A DNA stretch of 64,000 nt, taken from Pteria penguin. Taxonomy: Eukaryota; Mollusca; Bivalvia; Pterioida; Pteriidae. Position numbers and translations under genes: made by a program. Shown here in pieces: positions 23,691 through 36,308 of the stretch. A model generated the notes under the pieces. The model was not told the DNA's origin. It searched no databases and was given only the letters and a program-made list of their open reading frames with translations. The first letter of the stretch is position 1; each line of letters opens with the position of its first letter. The stretch is taken from the NCBI GenBank assembly GCA_035048485.1, contig CM068586.1:27050349-27114348 (forward strand), written 5' to 3'.

Positions 23691-24210
23691 TAGAATAATT
23701 AATTTGCATTATTTTTCCTTCTTTGGATCCTCCCCTGGAAAGATTCAGTGACAGATCTTAATGTACATGTATAGATAAGGTGCTAATTACTGATGTGCTT
23801 CTTTACAGACTTTATGTTGATAAAATCTTGTGTCTAAAACAATAGATTAGGGGATATAATTTAAACCTTAGATATATAATGTCACATTTCTTGACACAGT
23901 GAAAATGAAGTGATGATGATGACTTCAAACTGCAAAGATAGAATGACAATGTTCAAGGGCTGTAGGCTTTGGTTAAGTTAAATGATCAAGTACCTATGGG
24001 GTAAGCAGAAAGTCTAGACTTCTACTTACAATCTGGTCATTATTTTTTTCATAGAGCTGTTTGTTTTATAAATTTGGTCTGGGACAAAATATCCCATGTT
24101 GGCATTTGGATTGTCTGCAGTATTCAAGCAAATTAGTAAGGGAGAAGTAACATGGTTGTATGTGTTGGTTTCATGAGTTTTTATGAATGGAAACCACTGG
24201 CATGGGAGCT

Positions 24211-24393
24211 GGAATTTATGTGGTGGTCTTGATTGTCAGTCCAGGTAGCTCAGTTAAGTACTAGTTAGAGCATCCATGTGGAAGATTAGAGTCCCACAGT
24301 GGAATTTATGTGGTGGTCTTGATTGTCAGTCCAGGTAGCTCAGTTAAGTACTAGTTAGAGCATCCATGTGGAAGATTAGAGTCCCACAGTGGA
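24211..24393 (+). repeat. 90-bp tandem duplication of a tRNA-like repeat
   Basis: Two units of exactly 90 bp (24211-24300 and 24301-24390). Each includes ccaggtagctcagttaagta, a tRNA-type A box, and gattagagtccc, a B-box-like stretch. Copy B has one unit (about 49236-49325), so the second is private to A. Best read as a relic of another tRNA-derived SINE. Confidence 0.7.
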
Positions 24394-26064
24394 CACATCG
24401 TTTCCCTTGCCTGTCACTCAGTGTGTAGAGCCATTAAGGCATAGGATGACTTAAAAGTAACCTCTTATACATTAGATTTACAGTGTGCCTAACTTGGGTA
24501 TTACTGATCAAGAATTTTGGCTGAAACTACTGCACTTACTTCACTTTTCTTTACCCGGTATTACTGTTGCTCAGAATGTGTCTGTTTTTAAGTACTTTTC
24601 ATACCTTCAGTCTGAAGGATTTATGGGTATATATTGCCATTGCATTGCATGGTCCATCCATCTCATTTCTGATTATCTATACTCCTGCCAAGAATTTCAC
24701 TTTATACATGTATAGGAAACTCAACTGATGCCATCTAGGGCATCAGTGTTTCACAAGCACATTATTTTCTTCATGTATCTTAACTTAGCTAGTATGTTGA
24801 TTATTAGACACTTGCATTTATTACTATCTTTAGGATATTTTAAAAGGTGGTTAGCATATCAGTATTGTTATGATATGTCCATGAAAACTACAGTACTATC
24901 TCTTTACATCATATAATGATGACATAAATATTATTATGACTTAAGTGTCATATGTCCTTGTTAAGGCTTTATTTCCACTTTCTCCATTTTATGTTAGCAA
25001 TTGAATTTTGTTCTCTCTAATGTAAGTTTTTAATATCCATGTAAGACAATTTGTTGCGGTTTCTTTTTTCTATTATACATTTCACAAAAAAAACAGACAT
25101 TTATGATTAAAACATTCATAGTGATCAGATGTAATTCCATACCTATATTTTGATATATGCCCTATTTTGTCATGATGAGATGAAGCATGTTTAATATCAC
25201 CTACGATAGACACCTTATTGATGTCCCTTTAGGGGTCCCAGTGATTATCATGTAATAAGTTCATTCTACTTTTTACTTGATGTAACTGAATGATAACATG
25301 TTATGTTCTCTTGGCACCTTATCATATTAGTAAAGCAGGCCAATTGAATTCCATAATACAGACTGACAGATAAAGGGCATATTATCATATATTGTCAGGT
25401 CAAGATTTAGATTGCATGGTACTTCACACTGTAGAGAGTGCTGAATCTTTGAAGAGGATCTTTTACTGCAAACTTCTCTTACAGGTTTGGTGAATTACAT
25501 GTTACACTGTACACCTCTCAAATCTATGTCATGATTGACCTATTTCTTTGATGCTTCTATATTCTGAACTCAGCACTTGTGTAATGCAGTGTAATATTTC
25601 ACTCAGGTAAATCATTGTAAATTTCCGTTGGTTGAATTCTTAATCTTTAATATAGATGCAATACACTGTCATATATGTTTTCAGTGTTACAGAATGCGAT
25701 TCATATTAAAGCAGTGGATTTCTCATTTTGTCACCTAAATGTAAGATCTTCATTATATCTTAATAATGATACTGAATTATATTTAATGGTATATAATAAT
25801 TGCAAGGGGAGTGGCAAAACAAATAGTTATATCTTGTTTCTAATTTAAGAATTCATATATCATCAAATACTTCTATAAAAATTTTGTTGTTTCTTGTATA
25901 TGTAACTCATTCTCATGACACTTGCTAAGTTTATACTGAAAATTGTCTACTAACTTCTGAAAAATTTTGTTCTGTTACTTCAATATTGCATGATATAATT
26001 ACATATGTACAAATGTACATGTTTGTTTAAAATATATATATTTATGTATGTATTATGTATAAAA

Positions 26065-26122
<58 letters not shown>

Positions 26123-26463
26123 AAGTTAGTCTGTTGTCAATGTCAAGGACATACAATTGTTGGACATTATCAGACACTGTAAAGAATAGCATAGAAAGGT
26201 TATGATTTGGATGTCACATTCACTCTGCTTCCTTCTGTTTTTTTCTTTTAATTTATAAACTATTCCAAAATGGAAAGTAACTGATTGTTTTCAAATGATC
26301 ATAAAGAAACATAAATATACATAATCATTATTAAGTTCTGAGTTTCAGTTTTTCTTTGAAGACACAGAAAGATGTGTAGTTGTGCAAGTGTTTATATATT
26401 GTAATATTCATTTTTGATTTTGGATGTTATGATGTCATTAACATGATAGTATTTCTTTACTAG
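24394..26463. other. Proximal upstream region of MCT-A, no gene seen
   Basis: AT-rich sequence collinear with copy B. It includes an (AT)n run at 26068-26117 (50 bp; only about 15 bp at 51025-51039 in copy B). A non-coding first exon must exist, since coding exon 1 starts at a splice acceptor, but it is not recognisable. Confidence 0.45.
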
Positions 26464-26464
26464 G

Positions 26465-26545
26465 ATGAACACAGAGAATTTATCTATGAAGGAGATGAAA
26501 TCAACTGAGGAAGAGGATTATAGTGGTTATGAGGAGGGAAAAGAG
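26465..26545 (+). CDS. MCT-A coding exon 1
   Basis: ATG lies one base after acceptor tttactag. Encodes an acidic 27-residue cytosolic N-terminus (MNTENLSMKEMKSTEEEDYS then GYEEGKE). Donor gtagaa. The start is supported by conservation in copy B and phase fit to exon 3. Confidence 0.82.
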
Positions 26546-29500
26546 GTAGAAACTAAATTGAGAATTATTGTCTTTGAATGATTTTGTGTTCACCCCAACT
26601 GTCTTTATTATGATGTTATCACAAAATGTACAAATTCTGTTAAAAAAAGTTTTCAGTATAAACAGAAATTGTCATGCTATCCATCTATTCCTTCATACAA
26701 CCAATAGTTCTTCACAAAATGTTCTAAACCTTTCAAACTTCAAAGAAACTGCATTTTATTTTGAAGGCAGATTACCTCATGTGACAAGAGCCAATCTTTG
26801 TTCCATAAGTCTTCCCATTATGTCATTTGATGTAGATTACAGCAATAAATTAGTGAGTCTTCATCACCTAATCTGTTTAAGCATGAATGCTTGAATTTAA
26901 ACGAAGTTTGGTTTCAGTTAAGGAATGAGTTTCTTATTATTGGTGTTCATGGAAAGTGAAGCCAGCATGATGCACTATGTCAGTCTGATGAGATGTGTGA
27001 CCAACTATGTCAGCCTGATCACTTGTGTTACCCACTGAGTCCATCTAATTAGTCATGTGACCCACTATGTCAGTCTGATGAGAAGTGTAACCCACTAAAT
27101 TATGTCAGCCTGATCACTTGTGTTACCCACTGTGTCCGTCTAATTAGTCATGTGACCCACTCTGTCAGTCTGATGAGAAGTGTAACCCACTATGTCAGCC
27201 TGATCACTCATGTTACCCACTGTGTCCATCTAATTAGTCATATGACCCACTATGTCAGCCTGATCAATCACATGACCACTATGTCTTTCTGATCAGTCAT
27301 GTGACCCACTGTGTCAGCCTTAGCATTCACATTATTCACTATATCAGTGATCAGTCGTGTGATCCACTTTGTCAGCCTGATCACTTGTGTTATCCACTAT
27401 GTCAATCTGATCAGTCACATGACCCATTATGTCAGTCTGAATAACCCATTATGTCAGTCTGAATAACTTGCTGTTGTTTACCTTTTACATCTACATGTAT
27501 TAAGCCAATATGATTTTTATAGTTTACCTACATTTTCACTTAATGTTTACTGAATTATACATATTAAATCTTCATGAAAAACGTTGATATTTAAGTTCAG
27601 TGTCGATATCATCATATTAAGGCAATGATTTTTTTTTTTGTTAATTAGTAATAGAAATTACTGGTTAAAGATGATATTAAAATTTGACGGAACCAACAAC
27701 TGACTTAATTTTGAAGATTACATACTTTTTTGCCACAGAATCAATTAGAGACTGATTTCTTAAGAAAGAAGAATGTAAGTTTCATTATCTACACTGAAGA
27801 TCTACTCTATTTCGTATTTAGGATGATTTAGTCATAGAGAGTGCTCCCCCTTTGGTACCTGATGGTGGTTATGCTTGGTTTGTTGTTCTCAGTAGCTGGA
27901 TTGTTCATTTAATTATCGGTGGAGTAGAGAGATCTTCAGGTATAATCTACCTAAGATTTTTGGAAGAATATCAACATTCGGCAGCAGTAACTGCATGGGT
28001 TACTGCCATTCCTTCTGCTATCAGACTCATACTTGGTAAGTATCTTAGGTCCATCCATTATATGCTGACGTAGATTAAAAACGGTAGTGAAATTTAAATG
28101 TGTTGTTCTTTATATAAAGATGATATATCCTACATTGAAATGAGTAAGATTGATATTATATCTGTATTATATTGATTAATCGAGATTTTTGATGAGATAT
28201 ATTTAACTCACCTTAGGAATAAATCTCAGGTATTTTTTACCCTCAGTTACATCAGGAAATTGATAGAGTTTCAGTGTATAGATAGTTTACATTAGAAACA
28301 TTATAGATCAAGTCATAATGCTGTCATAAAGAAAATGAGGGAAAAAAATTCAAAAAGAAGGGGAAATATTCCCATACATGAATATATGTACAGGGTCTTA
28401 TTGGAACGAAATATTTTGTTTGGAGTTGACTATCATTGTAATGTGTGAGATATGATGTGACAGTTTACAGACAGTCTTGTCCCACATCCCCTTCCCTCCC
28501 CCTCAATCAATACAAAACAGTACCGTAGTTTATGATGCATGTAATAGAAATGATTGAACAACCATGAATTTAATATCGAAGGGTATGATTTGTAAAACCT
28601 GGGATTTCAGTGTAATGATTACTATTGACTCTAGCTCATCAAAAATGGGCAATTAATGGTTATGTGGATTTTTCTTTTTGTCCTACTTGATTTCTTCCAA
28701 AGAAAAAAGTGTTTCAACTGCTAGTTTAGTCATTAATGATTGGTAATAAATGATAGCTGAATTTCTTAGTCTTTCATTGACTTTTTGAACATGATACTGA
28801 AATCTGCTCGTGGTTTACTGGTTTCTTCATCTTGATATATCCATATGACGGGTACATATTTGATATGCGTACAATGGACTTATACGTATAAGTCTTTTTA
28901 ATTCCAAATCATCTATTTAAGATAAATCAAGTTCATATTCTATATCAATTTCAAAATTTTTGACACTTCTACTCATTTCATCCTGTTTCACCAAAGTTAA
29001 ATTATTCTAGATTGATTACTTGCTTCATACAGTTGTTATTTCGAAGGAAATTTCCAAGTTTATCATTGATATTTACAAAGCTATATATAAATTCTCAATA
29101 ATGGTATGTCACACAGATGTTGGGATTTTGTATTGATAAAGGTATGTCGCACAGAAGTTGGGATTTTGTATTGCTAATGGTATGTCACACAGATGTTTGG
29201 TTTTTATATTGATAATGGTATGTCGCACAGATGTTGGGATTTTGTATTGATAATGGTATGTCGAACAGATGTTGGAATTTGTATTGATAATGGTATGTCA
29301 CACAGATGTTGGGATTTTGTATTGATAATGGTATGTCACACAGATGTTGGGATTTGTATTGATAATGGTATGTCACACAGATGTTGGGATTTTGTATTGA
29401 TAATGGTATGTCACACAGATGTTGGGATTTGTATTGATAATGGTGTGTCACACAGATGTTGGGATTTGGTATTGATAATGGTATGTCACACAGATGTTGG

Positions 29501-30731
29501 GATTTGTATTGATAATGGTATGTCACATAGATGTTGGGTATTTCTGTTGGTATTAACTAATGGTTTGTCACAAAGATATTGGTTTTTTGTATTTGTAATA
29601 ATATGTCAAACAGATGTTGGGTTTTATATCGATAGCAGAGAGTTAATCTCGGTCAGTTCTGAAAATTTGAAAATGTATTTCATTATCTCCTAAAGTGCAT
29701 CTTAATTCTTAAAGCTTTCACTTTTCATACATTTTGATTTTGTAAAATTACTACTTTCTTAAGTACTTTATAATTTCTAGCATTGATGGATTATGTCAAT
29801 GCATAATTAATTTTAATAAATAGGACCCCGCTTCATAAGCGGGTGCCCTATCGTAATTACTCTGTCTGTCTGTCCATCAACAAAAACTTTCATTTTTGGC
29901 TTGTGCATTTATGACTTTCCACTGGTACCAAAAGTTTTGATCATGTGATCTTGACAGTGAGCTTTGACCTATATTTGAAAAACTTTAACATTAACCATAA
30001 CTATAGAACCGTAAGACATAGGGCTTTCATATTTTGCATGTGTGTTCCTTAAGAAAAAACCTTTCCAATATTTTTTATCATGTGGCTTTGATGGTGACCT
30101 TTGACCTGCATTTGAAAAACTTTAACATTGACCATAACTATTGAACCATTAGGAGAAGGGCTTTCATATTTGGCATCTGTGTTCCTTATGACAAGACCTT
30201 TCTGCTGGTAACAAAATTAAAGTCAAGATCATGGTGATAGGCCCTTCTGACTTTGTCAGTTTTCTAGTTAGCATTCTCTTACAAGAGTTTTTCATCTTAA
30301 ATAAAGTTTTGTAAAACATTAGGGGGAAATTTTGAAGCCCTAAATAAAGGGAGAAGGAAATTTCTTCATACATGTAGATTTACTTGACCCCTCTTCAAAT
30401 TTAGCAACAGGTGCATTATGCAACTTTAGGCATTACTCTTTTTATTTACTATTCTTAGAATATTTGTTTTTAAAAAATCCTCTTAAATCTACGGGAAAAA
30501 ATGTTTAACTGCCCTATTATATTCGATTCTTTTTAGGTCCTGTGTGTAGTGCTGTGAGTAATCAATTTTCTTGCCGTAGCGTTGTCATAGCTGGAAGTAT
30601 CGTGTTTGCCATCACCATGATAATGACAGCATATGCACCGAACCTGGAATTTCTTTTCTTCTCATTTGGATTTCTTAGTGGTATGTAAATGCATATTCAT
30701 ACTCAAATACAATTGTGTGTGTGTGTTTGTG

Positions 30732-30786
<55 letters not shown>

Positions 30787-33700
30787 CAAATCTTCTATAG
30801 AATTTAAGGAAAAGAAATTTTTCCTACAATAGTATGTAGTGAATTAAGTATGTTCCTTTCACAATCTCTTGCAGCTTGTTGCACATAACATCTACTTTCC
30901 TAAGGACAAAGCTACTAGCCTAGAGAAGTCGGCGTGGCCTAGTGGTATCGCACTCGCCTTCTGATCGGAAGCACGGATTCGAGTCCTGTTTCGGTCATGC
31001 CAGTGTCCTGTCTTTCGGATAAGACAGTAAAAACTGAGGCCCGATGTCGTGGTATACATGGCACATTAAAGATTCCTCACTGCTTTGGGTGGGTCCGTTG
31101 CAAAGGTCAAAATTTGTAGGCCCCGCATCAGGCAGATGCCGTCACCATATATGTGAAATAATCATGGTGTGATGTTAAACAAAAATCAATCAATCAAATT
31201 GAATCAATACTAGCCTAGATGTGATAATGTTATGTTTTTAAATACCAGTACATCAAATATTTAAAGTGTTATCATGCCCCTTGATCGAAAGACTGGGGGC
31301 ATATTTTGTTTGCCATGTTTGTTAGGTTGTCTGTCTGTTGATCAGTAACTTCAACCTTGCTCTTTAATTTTGAACCATAAAAGATAAGACTTCACATTTG
31401 CTACCTGTACTCCACTAATGATTTTGAAGCCCTCACAAATGATACCAACATATATAACCATTTGACCTTGACTGTGACCATTATTCCAGAAATAGATTCT
31501 CAGTGTCAGCACTTTCTATGTCTCATGATAATCTCAAGTTTGCCTAGAGAGATTTAAATGATATTATAATACAATTGATGTCACCTGGGCCTTAGGAAGA
31601 CCTCAATTGTTTTTGATTAAAATTCATTTCATTGTTGCAGACCTATGGTACTTTGTATGCAAAATTCAGGCATATGTTGTCATTGTCTCACAGTAACTCA
31701 AGTTTTTTCTAGGAGAGATTTAAATGTTATAATGAAATTCAACTTGGACTCCTCCTTGCAGAATTATTCTACTTTGCATGCTGTCTCACAATAACTCAAT
31801 TTTGCCTTGAGAGATTCAATCGATATCATATCAACCCGAAGACCTAAGGAAAGCCTCTTTCATTTTGAAAGAAGTCTGTTTTGTCATTGCAGAGTTATGG
31901 TACTTTGAATGCTAAAATAGCCTTGATTCAGATATATATTTATATATTAATTACAATATTATTAATTATTATATATTCAATAATTGATATTAATTGATTA
32001 ATAATTAATAGTAATATATGTAAGATAGACTTTTGTTGATACTGGGGGCTTACAGTTTTACAAACACATATCGTTTTCCTCCAGTTGAGCATATCAGAAT
32101 GCAGTTATAGAAGTATATGTGTGCTTTCTTATTTATTCATGTTTTATGATCAAAAGATCTGGGGCTATCATTTTTGTCCTGAGTGTTTGTTTCTTTATTT
32201 GGTTGCCTGTCCTTAAATGTAACCCTGCCCTTTCATTTCACACAAAAATCAATGAGATTGTGACCTTGACCATAACCTTTATGCAAAAAAAGGATTAATT
32301 TAACCTTGCTTAGTACTTTTAAACCATAAAAGATAAAGATTTTAAAGATTGGCCGAATATAAACCTCACTAATAAAGCCATTTTAAATGTCACCAAGATC
32401 AATGATCTTGTGACTGTGACCCTGACTTTTTACACATAAAATAAATATATTCAGCACTTTCTATATCTTACCTAATTGTTTAAGTTTGCTTGGAGATCAT
32501 TTAAACAATATTATAACAAATTCAAATGTCAAGACCTAAGGAAAATCCATTATGTTTTTGATAAAACTCTGTTTTGGAGTTAAGGTACTTTGTACTCTAA
32601 ACATATCCATAATGTCTATGTCTTACAACTGAAGTTTGCTGTAAGGAGAATCCTGACATGATGTTTGTGATGATACTTCATACCCTATAAAAAAAAGCCC
32701 TTATTGATTCTCAAGGTTCAATAAATACAGACTGATTTTGTATTTAATTTCATCTCTTGCATCCCATTAATGATACTAAAATCAAGCTTGTTTGGTTTGT
32801 AGACATTCAAGAGTACTTCCTGACAGAAGTGAAATTTGGTGACCATGATATAATTAAAGTTATTATGTTATTTCCATTTTCCACATATTTCTCTAAATGA
32901 ACTGTTCGAGGGTGGTGCAGTTTGTTTTCCATGAACGCCTCTCTGGCACAAATACAATAATGACTTGATTGAAATTGGCAGACCTACTGTCCGCGCCATT
33001 CACTTTGTAAACCAAACAATCTGGATTTTCACTTATCTATCTTTAAAATAGTTTTATTAAATTACTATCAATCGACAGATCTTGTTTAGTCATAACTTTT
33101 GGTGCATGTTATATGTTTCTACGAAGAAGCATTCGTATTTTGTAGGGAAAAAATCATTTTAGATCGGGCATTTTCTATCTTGATTTTGACGTGACGTCAC
33201 CGATGTTTAACATTGAGTCTATGGGAAACTTGGCGACGTCAAGTCAAAATTTAACATGGAAATCGCCCCATCTAAAATTGATTTTTATCTATAAAATATG
33301 AACGCTTCTTCATACAAACATAATTACATATAGCATACACCAAAAGTTACGACTAAACAAGATCTATCGAATGGTTTTGCATTTTTGAAATTATTCTGAA
33401 GATGAATAACTGGAAATACAGATTTTCCAGTTTCCAGAGTGAGTGGCGCGGACAGTAATACATGAAGCTTTGCTTAATAATATGAAGTGGGTGTGGCTTC
33501 TTGTGCATCTGTTACAATGAGGTTAGGGGAAATAAAAAAAAGTGTCAGCTTACAAATCAGATTTATTTCAGGAATGACTGAGAGTATTTAAGGAATGAAA
33601 AATCAATTTGTAGATCACAAGGTATTTGTGAAAATATTTTGTAATGGAATGAATTTATAATTTATCCATGTTCATGGAAAATGAAGCCAGCATGTCATGT

Positions 33701-36308
33701 GCAGATTCCTGAAGAACCACTTCACAGTTCATGGAATTTGCATGTGACATGCTAGCTTCATTTCCATGAAAAGCATCAGTAAGACACTCATTCCTTATGT
33801 CTGTACAAAATTAATTTCTTTTAGATTGCTGATGTAACATCATTATATTGAATATAATGTCATACGATATGAGTTATCAAATGAGTATGTATGAATATGT
33901 ATATTATAACAATAAATTTCAGTTGTTACATATCTGGGTAGTTTTGTTGTATTGAAATAAGATCTTGTAATAAACAAGAAGTGCATACCTTGTTTGTAAT
34001 GATATCTCTGTTCACAACTTTCAGAAAATACCTTTAGATATGACATGTACCGGCACAAGATTTCACAGGTGATATCTTAATGTGAATGATATCTGTATAC
34101 AATCTGGTCATACATTCTTTAGTAGTTTCTATTTCCTCTCAAATTAAATAGCTTAATACAGGTAATATTCTTACATTCCATGTTAAGCATTTCATATTTC
34201 GATTACATGTATTCAGGTATTGGCCGCAGCTTTTGCTACGCCCCAGCTGTCATGATGGTGGGAGTATATTTCAATCGACGGAGAGGCATAGCAGTAGGTC
34301 TGTCTACCAGCGGTGTAGGCGTAGGCACATTTGCATTTCCCCCATTTGTAGAGTTTCTCTTCTCTTATTATGGACATCAGGGAGCATTCCTAATTTTAAC
34401 AGGCGTAGTCCTTAATCTTGCTGTTTGTGGAGCATTGCTTCGACCTTTACACATTCAACAGAAGCTAATAGCTCTGGATAGGAGGTAAAAGATACAATGC
34501 AAAACATATTATACATGTAAAGTGTTAAAGTATAATGGAAGAATATGAGGCTTAATATGTTGTGGTATCTGGTTGATGGATATATTATCGATAATTGATT
34601 ACTATATGCATTTCTCCAAACTTTTACTATGAAAATTTACTTGACAGGATTTATATTTGATTAATTATTACCTGAAATACAAAACATTAACAACTGAAAA
34701 TTATTGATTTATTATGCCAGTAGAATCAGAGATTCAGGGGATAAAGTTTTTGGTCTCCCTGTTTGTCTGTCTTTGGCAAGGAAATGTCTGTCTTTGGCAA
34801 GGTAAACTTTAAAATTGGTCATAACTCGTGATGTGTACTCCTTGTAACAATACCTTTATATTGAAATAAAATTTGTGATCATGTAGCCTTAATTATGACC
34901 TTCGACTTATTTTTAAAAAGCTTTAACATTGACTGTCCTCCTGGGGCATCAGTGTTTTGCAAACATATTTTTAAATTATATATAAATAAACAGGTTAAAT
35001 CACTTAATTAATGTGATATTAGTACAGCTTTTGTATATCTTTGCAGGAAAAAGGAGAAGACTTTAGAAAATGGTGTACTTCTTCATTTCCCTGCAAAAGA
35101 CAGTACTCCTCTTGCATCAAATCTTTCCTTGAACTTTGAAATACATGTGAATCCCCCTGAAGAGAAATTACAGAAAAATCAAGACAAATCTTTGACTAAA
35201 CTTAATGTAATGTGTAACGAAGAAAATGAAAAAAGTACTTGCCAAAATGGACATGTAAAGGAAGGGACCCGATTTTCAAAATTTTTGCCATGCATATCAA
35301 AGAAGAAAGACCCTAAAAAACCAAAAACAAAGTTCATAGACTTTTCACTTTTGAAGAATTTCCGATTTTTCAGCTTTTGTATTGCTATTTTGCTCTACAC
35401 GTTAGCGTTCCAGTCAGCTTTTGTCTTTTTACCTGCTTATGGTAAACAAATTGGACAGGGTGATATGAAGTCTGCATATCTAGTTGTGATAACAGGAGTG
35501 TTAGATGCCGTAGGTCGTTTACTCTCAGGTTTCATACTAGATCTGAAGCAAGTCAAACCATATCGTGCCATTATATACAACATAGTGATGTATCTAACAG
35601 GAGTAGTGGCATTTATCATTCCAAACACAACATCTTATATCCAGCTATGTGTGGTGTGTGCATTCTTCGGGCTTCTGTTTGGCACCTACATATCTCAGAA
35701 GTCTGTCTTAATTGTTGACTTTCTTGGTGCAGAGAAGTTGATCAATTCCTTTGGATTAATGATCTGTTTCCAGGGTGTAGGTACGCTGATAGGCCCACCC
35801 TTAGCAGGTTTGTACTAATAGAGAGAGAGAGAGAGGTCTGCAACTAAATATTGACCGTCACAATTTAGGTGAAATATTTTTGGTGTGACATACAAATTGC
35901 ATCAGAAAAAAAAATAAAAAGAATAGAAAAGTTAACTTCAGTTAACTTATAAAGAGAAAGGATGTATATATGCAATTCAAACTTTTAGAGTCTTGTAGAA
36001 ACATTCCTATCACATAGGAAAGTGGATCAGTGTATTGTTAATTTCATGCAATTTAATACCATCTTTAAAGCTTTTCTTTGACAATAAAAGTGATTTGCTG
36101 CTCAACTAAATTATGAGGGTTTATATGAGAGAATTGTATTTTAACAGGTTGTCTAAAGGATATAAATGGGAAGTATGACTATGCTTTTATTACTGGTGGT
36201 GTAGCCATGATCTTAGGCGCCATCATTCTGACGATAGCAAATGTCCACCATGCTTATATCAACAGAAAGAGGCTCAGCAACAATCCTCAACCAACAACTC
36301 ATCATGAT
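26465..36308 (+). CDS. SLC16-type monocarboxylate transporter, complete (MCT-A), 7 coding exons
   Basis: Major-facilitator carrier of the SLC16 family, expected in the plasma membrane; members carry lactate, other monocarboxylates or related solutes, and the substrate cannot be told here. Exons: 26465-26545, 27739-27774, 27822-28035, 30537-30680, 34217-34484, 35047-35807, 36148-36308. The CDS is 1665 nt (554 aa) and all phases agree. TM1 carries the family signature PDGGYAW (residues 52-58). The second signature YFNRRRGIAVGLSTSGVGVG is at 176-195. A basic cytosolic loop of about 110 residues (KKKDPKKPKTK) separates TM6 and TM7. TM8 has the charged pair D401...R405 (DAVGR), matching the transport-critical Asp/Arg pair of MCT1. 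The MCT1 TM1 lysine position appears to be Arg. Exon 1 begins right at an acceptor, so an upstream 5' UTR exon exists but is not located. Paralogue: MCT-B. Confidence 0.93.
26969..27470 (+). repeat. 30-bp minisatellite, copy A (about 17 units)
   Basis: Intron 1 of MCT-A. Units of about 30 bp such as cactatgtcagcctgatcac plus a ten-base variable end; three unit types alternate to give a loose 90-bp higher-order period. Copy B array (51897-52690) is longer, about 26 units. Confidence 0.85.
27739..27774 (+). CDS. MCT-A coding microexon 2 (36 nt)
   Basis: Flanked by a strong acceptor (cttttttgccacag) and donor (gtaagttt). Encodes NQLETDFLRKKN in frame between exon 1 and exon 3, both of which break in phase 0, so it can be skipped without frameshift. 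No protein similarity can be claimed for it. The acceptor is mutated in copy B. Confidence 0.68.
27822..28035 (+). CDS. MCT-A coding exon 3
   Basis: Begins DDLVIESAPP and carries the SLC16 TM1 signature PDGGYAWFVVLSSW, the GGVERSSG segment and TM2 start (TAWVTAIPSAIRLIL). Acceptor gtatttag, donor gtaagt in phase 1. Confidence 0.95.
29104..29625 (+). repeat. 37/38-bp minisatellite, copy A (about 14 units)
   Basis: Intron 3 of MCT-A. Unit ggtatgtcacacagatgttg followed by ggattttgtattgataat, in 38-bp and 37-bp versions (4 or 3 T's in the ttt run). Alternation gives a 75-bp period, a multiple of three, which makes long spurious open frames on both strands. Confidence 0.9.
29820..30230 (+). repeat. 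Degenerate repeat with ctgtctgtcc edge
   Basis: Starts with the palindrome ccgcttcataagcgg and ctctgtctgtctgtcc, then two ~115-bp internal units sharing gaaaaactttaacattgacc and gggctttcatattt. Shared by copy B (57547-57960). Family not named. Confidence 0.6.
30537..30680 (+). CDS. MCT-A coding exon 4
   Basis: 144 nt, phase 1 at both ends. GPVCSAVSNQFSCRSVVIAG then TM3 and TM4 start (NLEFLFFSFGFLSG). GPVCSAVSNRFGCR-like strings are typical of MCT TM2-TM3. Acceptor tttttag, donor gtatgt. Confidence 0.94.
30714..30784 (+). repeat. (GT)n(AT)n microsatellite
   Basis: Short GT run followed by about 46 bp of AT just after the exon 4 donor. Copy B counterpart at 58440-58487 is shorter and interrupted. 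Confidence 0.9.
30927..31208 (+). mobile_element. tRNA-derived SINE (copy A)
   Basis: Head ggcgtggcctagtggtatcg with B box ggattcgagtcc, body (tgtctttcggataagacag; cctcactgctttgggtgggt; ggcagatgccgtcacc) and tail aatcaatcaatc. Orthologue at 58628-58910, so older than the duplication. Confidence 0.9.
31260..32920 (+). repeat. Degenerate repeat tracts in MCT-A intron 4
   Basis: Begins with a tgccccttgatcgaaagac / gggggcata edge and tgtctgtctgttg, then imperfect ~170-190-bp units (31500-31930) sharing gagagatttaaatg, cattgttgcag and atggtactttg. An AT-rich palindromic stretch is at 31936-32020. Shared with copy B. No coding frame. Confidence 0.5.
32987..33455. mobile_element. 469-bp mariner-type MITE, present only in copy A
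   Basis: Ends ctgtccgcgcca / ggcgcggacag are inverted and flanked by TA on each side. The whole element is nearly a long palindrome (arms share cagatcttgtttagtc and aacttttggtg). Copy B has the empty site gacctaatacatgaag near 60747. Lies in MCT-A intron 4. Confidence 0.85.
33671..33770. repeat. Hairpin repeat, 38-bp arms
   Basis: ttcatggaaaatgaagccag (33671) pairs with the complement ctagcttcatttccatgaa (ending 33770). Copy B equivalent at 60961-61060. The same arm, ttcatggaaagtgaagcc, sits at the start of the 30-bp minisatellite (about 26950), so both belong to one family. Confidence 0.7.
34217..34484 (+). CDS. MCT-A coding exon 5
   Basis: 268 nt: IGRSFCYAPAVMMVGVYFNR, then the second SLC16 signature, FPPFVEFLF (TM5) and TM6 (FLILTGVVLNLAVCGALL). 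Acceptor attcag, donor gtaaaa in phase 2; the last Arg codon is split with exon 6. Confidence 0.95.
35047..35807 (+). CDS. MCT-A coding exon 6
   Basis: 761 nt: large cytosolic loop, then TM7 to TM11. Includes the Asp/Arg pair in VLDAVGRLLSGF and ends LIGPPLAG with a split Gly codon. Acceptor ctttgcag, donor gtttgt. Confidence 0.95.
36148..36308 (+). CDS. MCT-A coding exon 7 (last)
   Basis: 161 nt: CLKDINGKYDYAF, last TM (GGVAMILGAIILTIA), basic tail with INRKRLSNN and PQPTTPS, then TGA at 36306. Acceptor ttaacag. An AATAAA at 36325-36330 is probably too close to the stop to be the only poly(A) signal. Confidence 0.93.

Larger units (their letters stand above)
14590..36308. repeat. Large direct duplication, copy A
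   Basis: Starting at ggaacatttcaccaaaca (14590), sequence is collinear with 43328-64000: RABGGTB exon 1 (15.5 / 44.2 kb), phrase arrays, SINEs (23.4 / 48.5; 30.9 / 58.6 kb) and all seven MCT exons. Upstream of 14590 and 43328 the two sides differ completely, so this is the duplication edge. If it is a simple tandem duplication, the unit is 14590-43327 (28.7 kb) and copy B runs past the window. Exons differ by about 2-3% by eye; non-coding differs more and carries private insertions. Confidence 0.9.

Noticed and set aside
30927..30990. Functional tRNA gene
   Set aside because: The tRNA-like head is followed by the common SINE body and tail and recurs at six places; stems are degraded.
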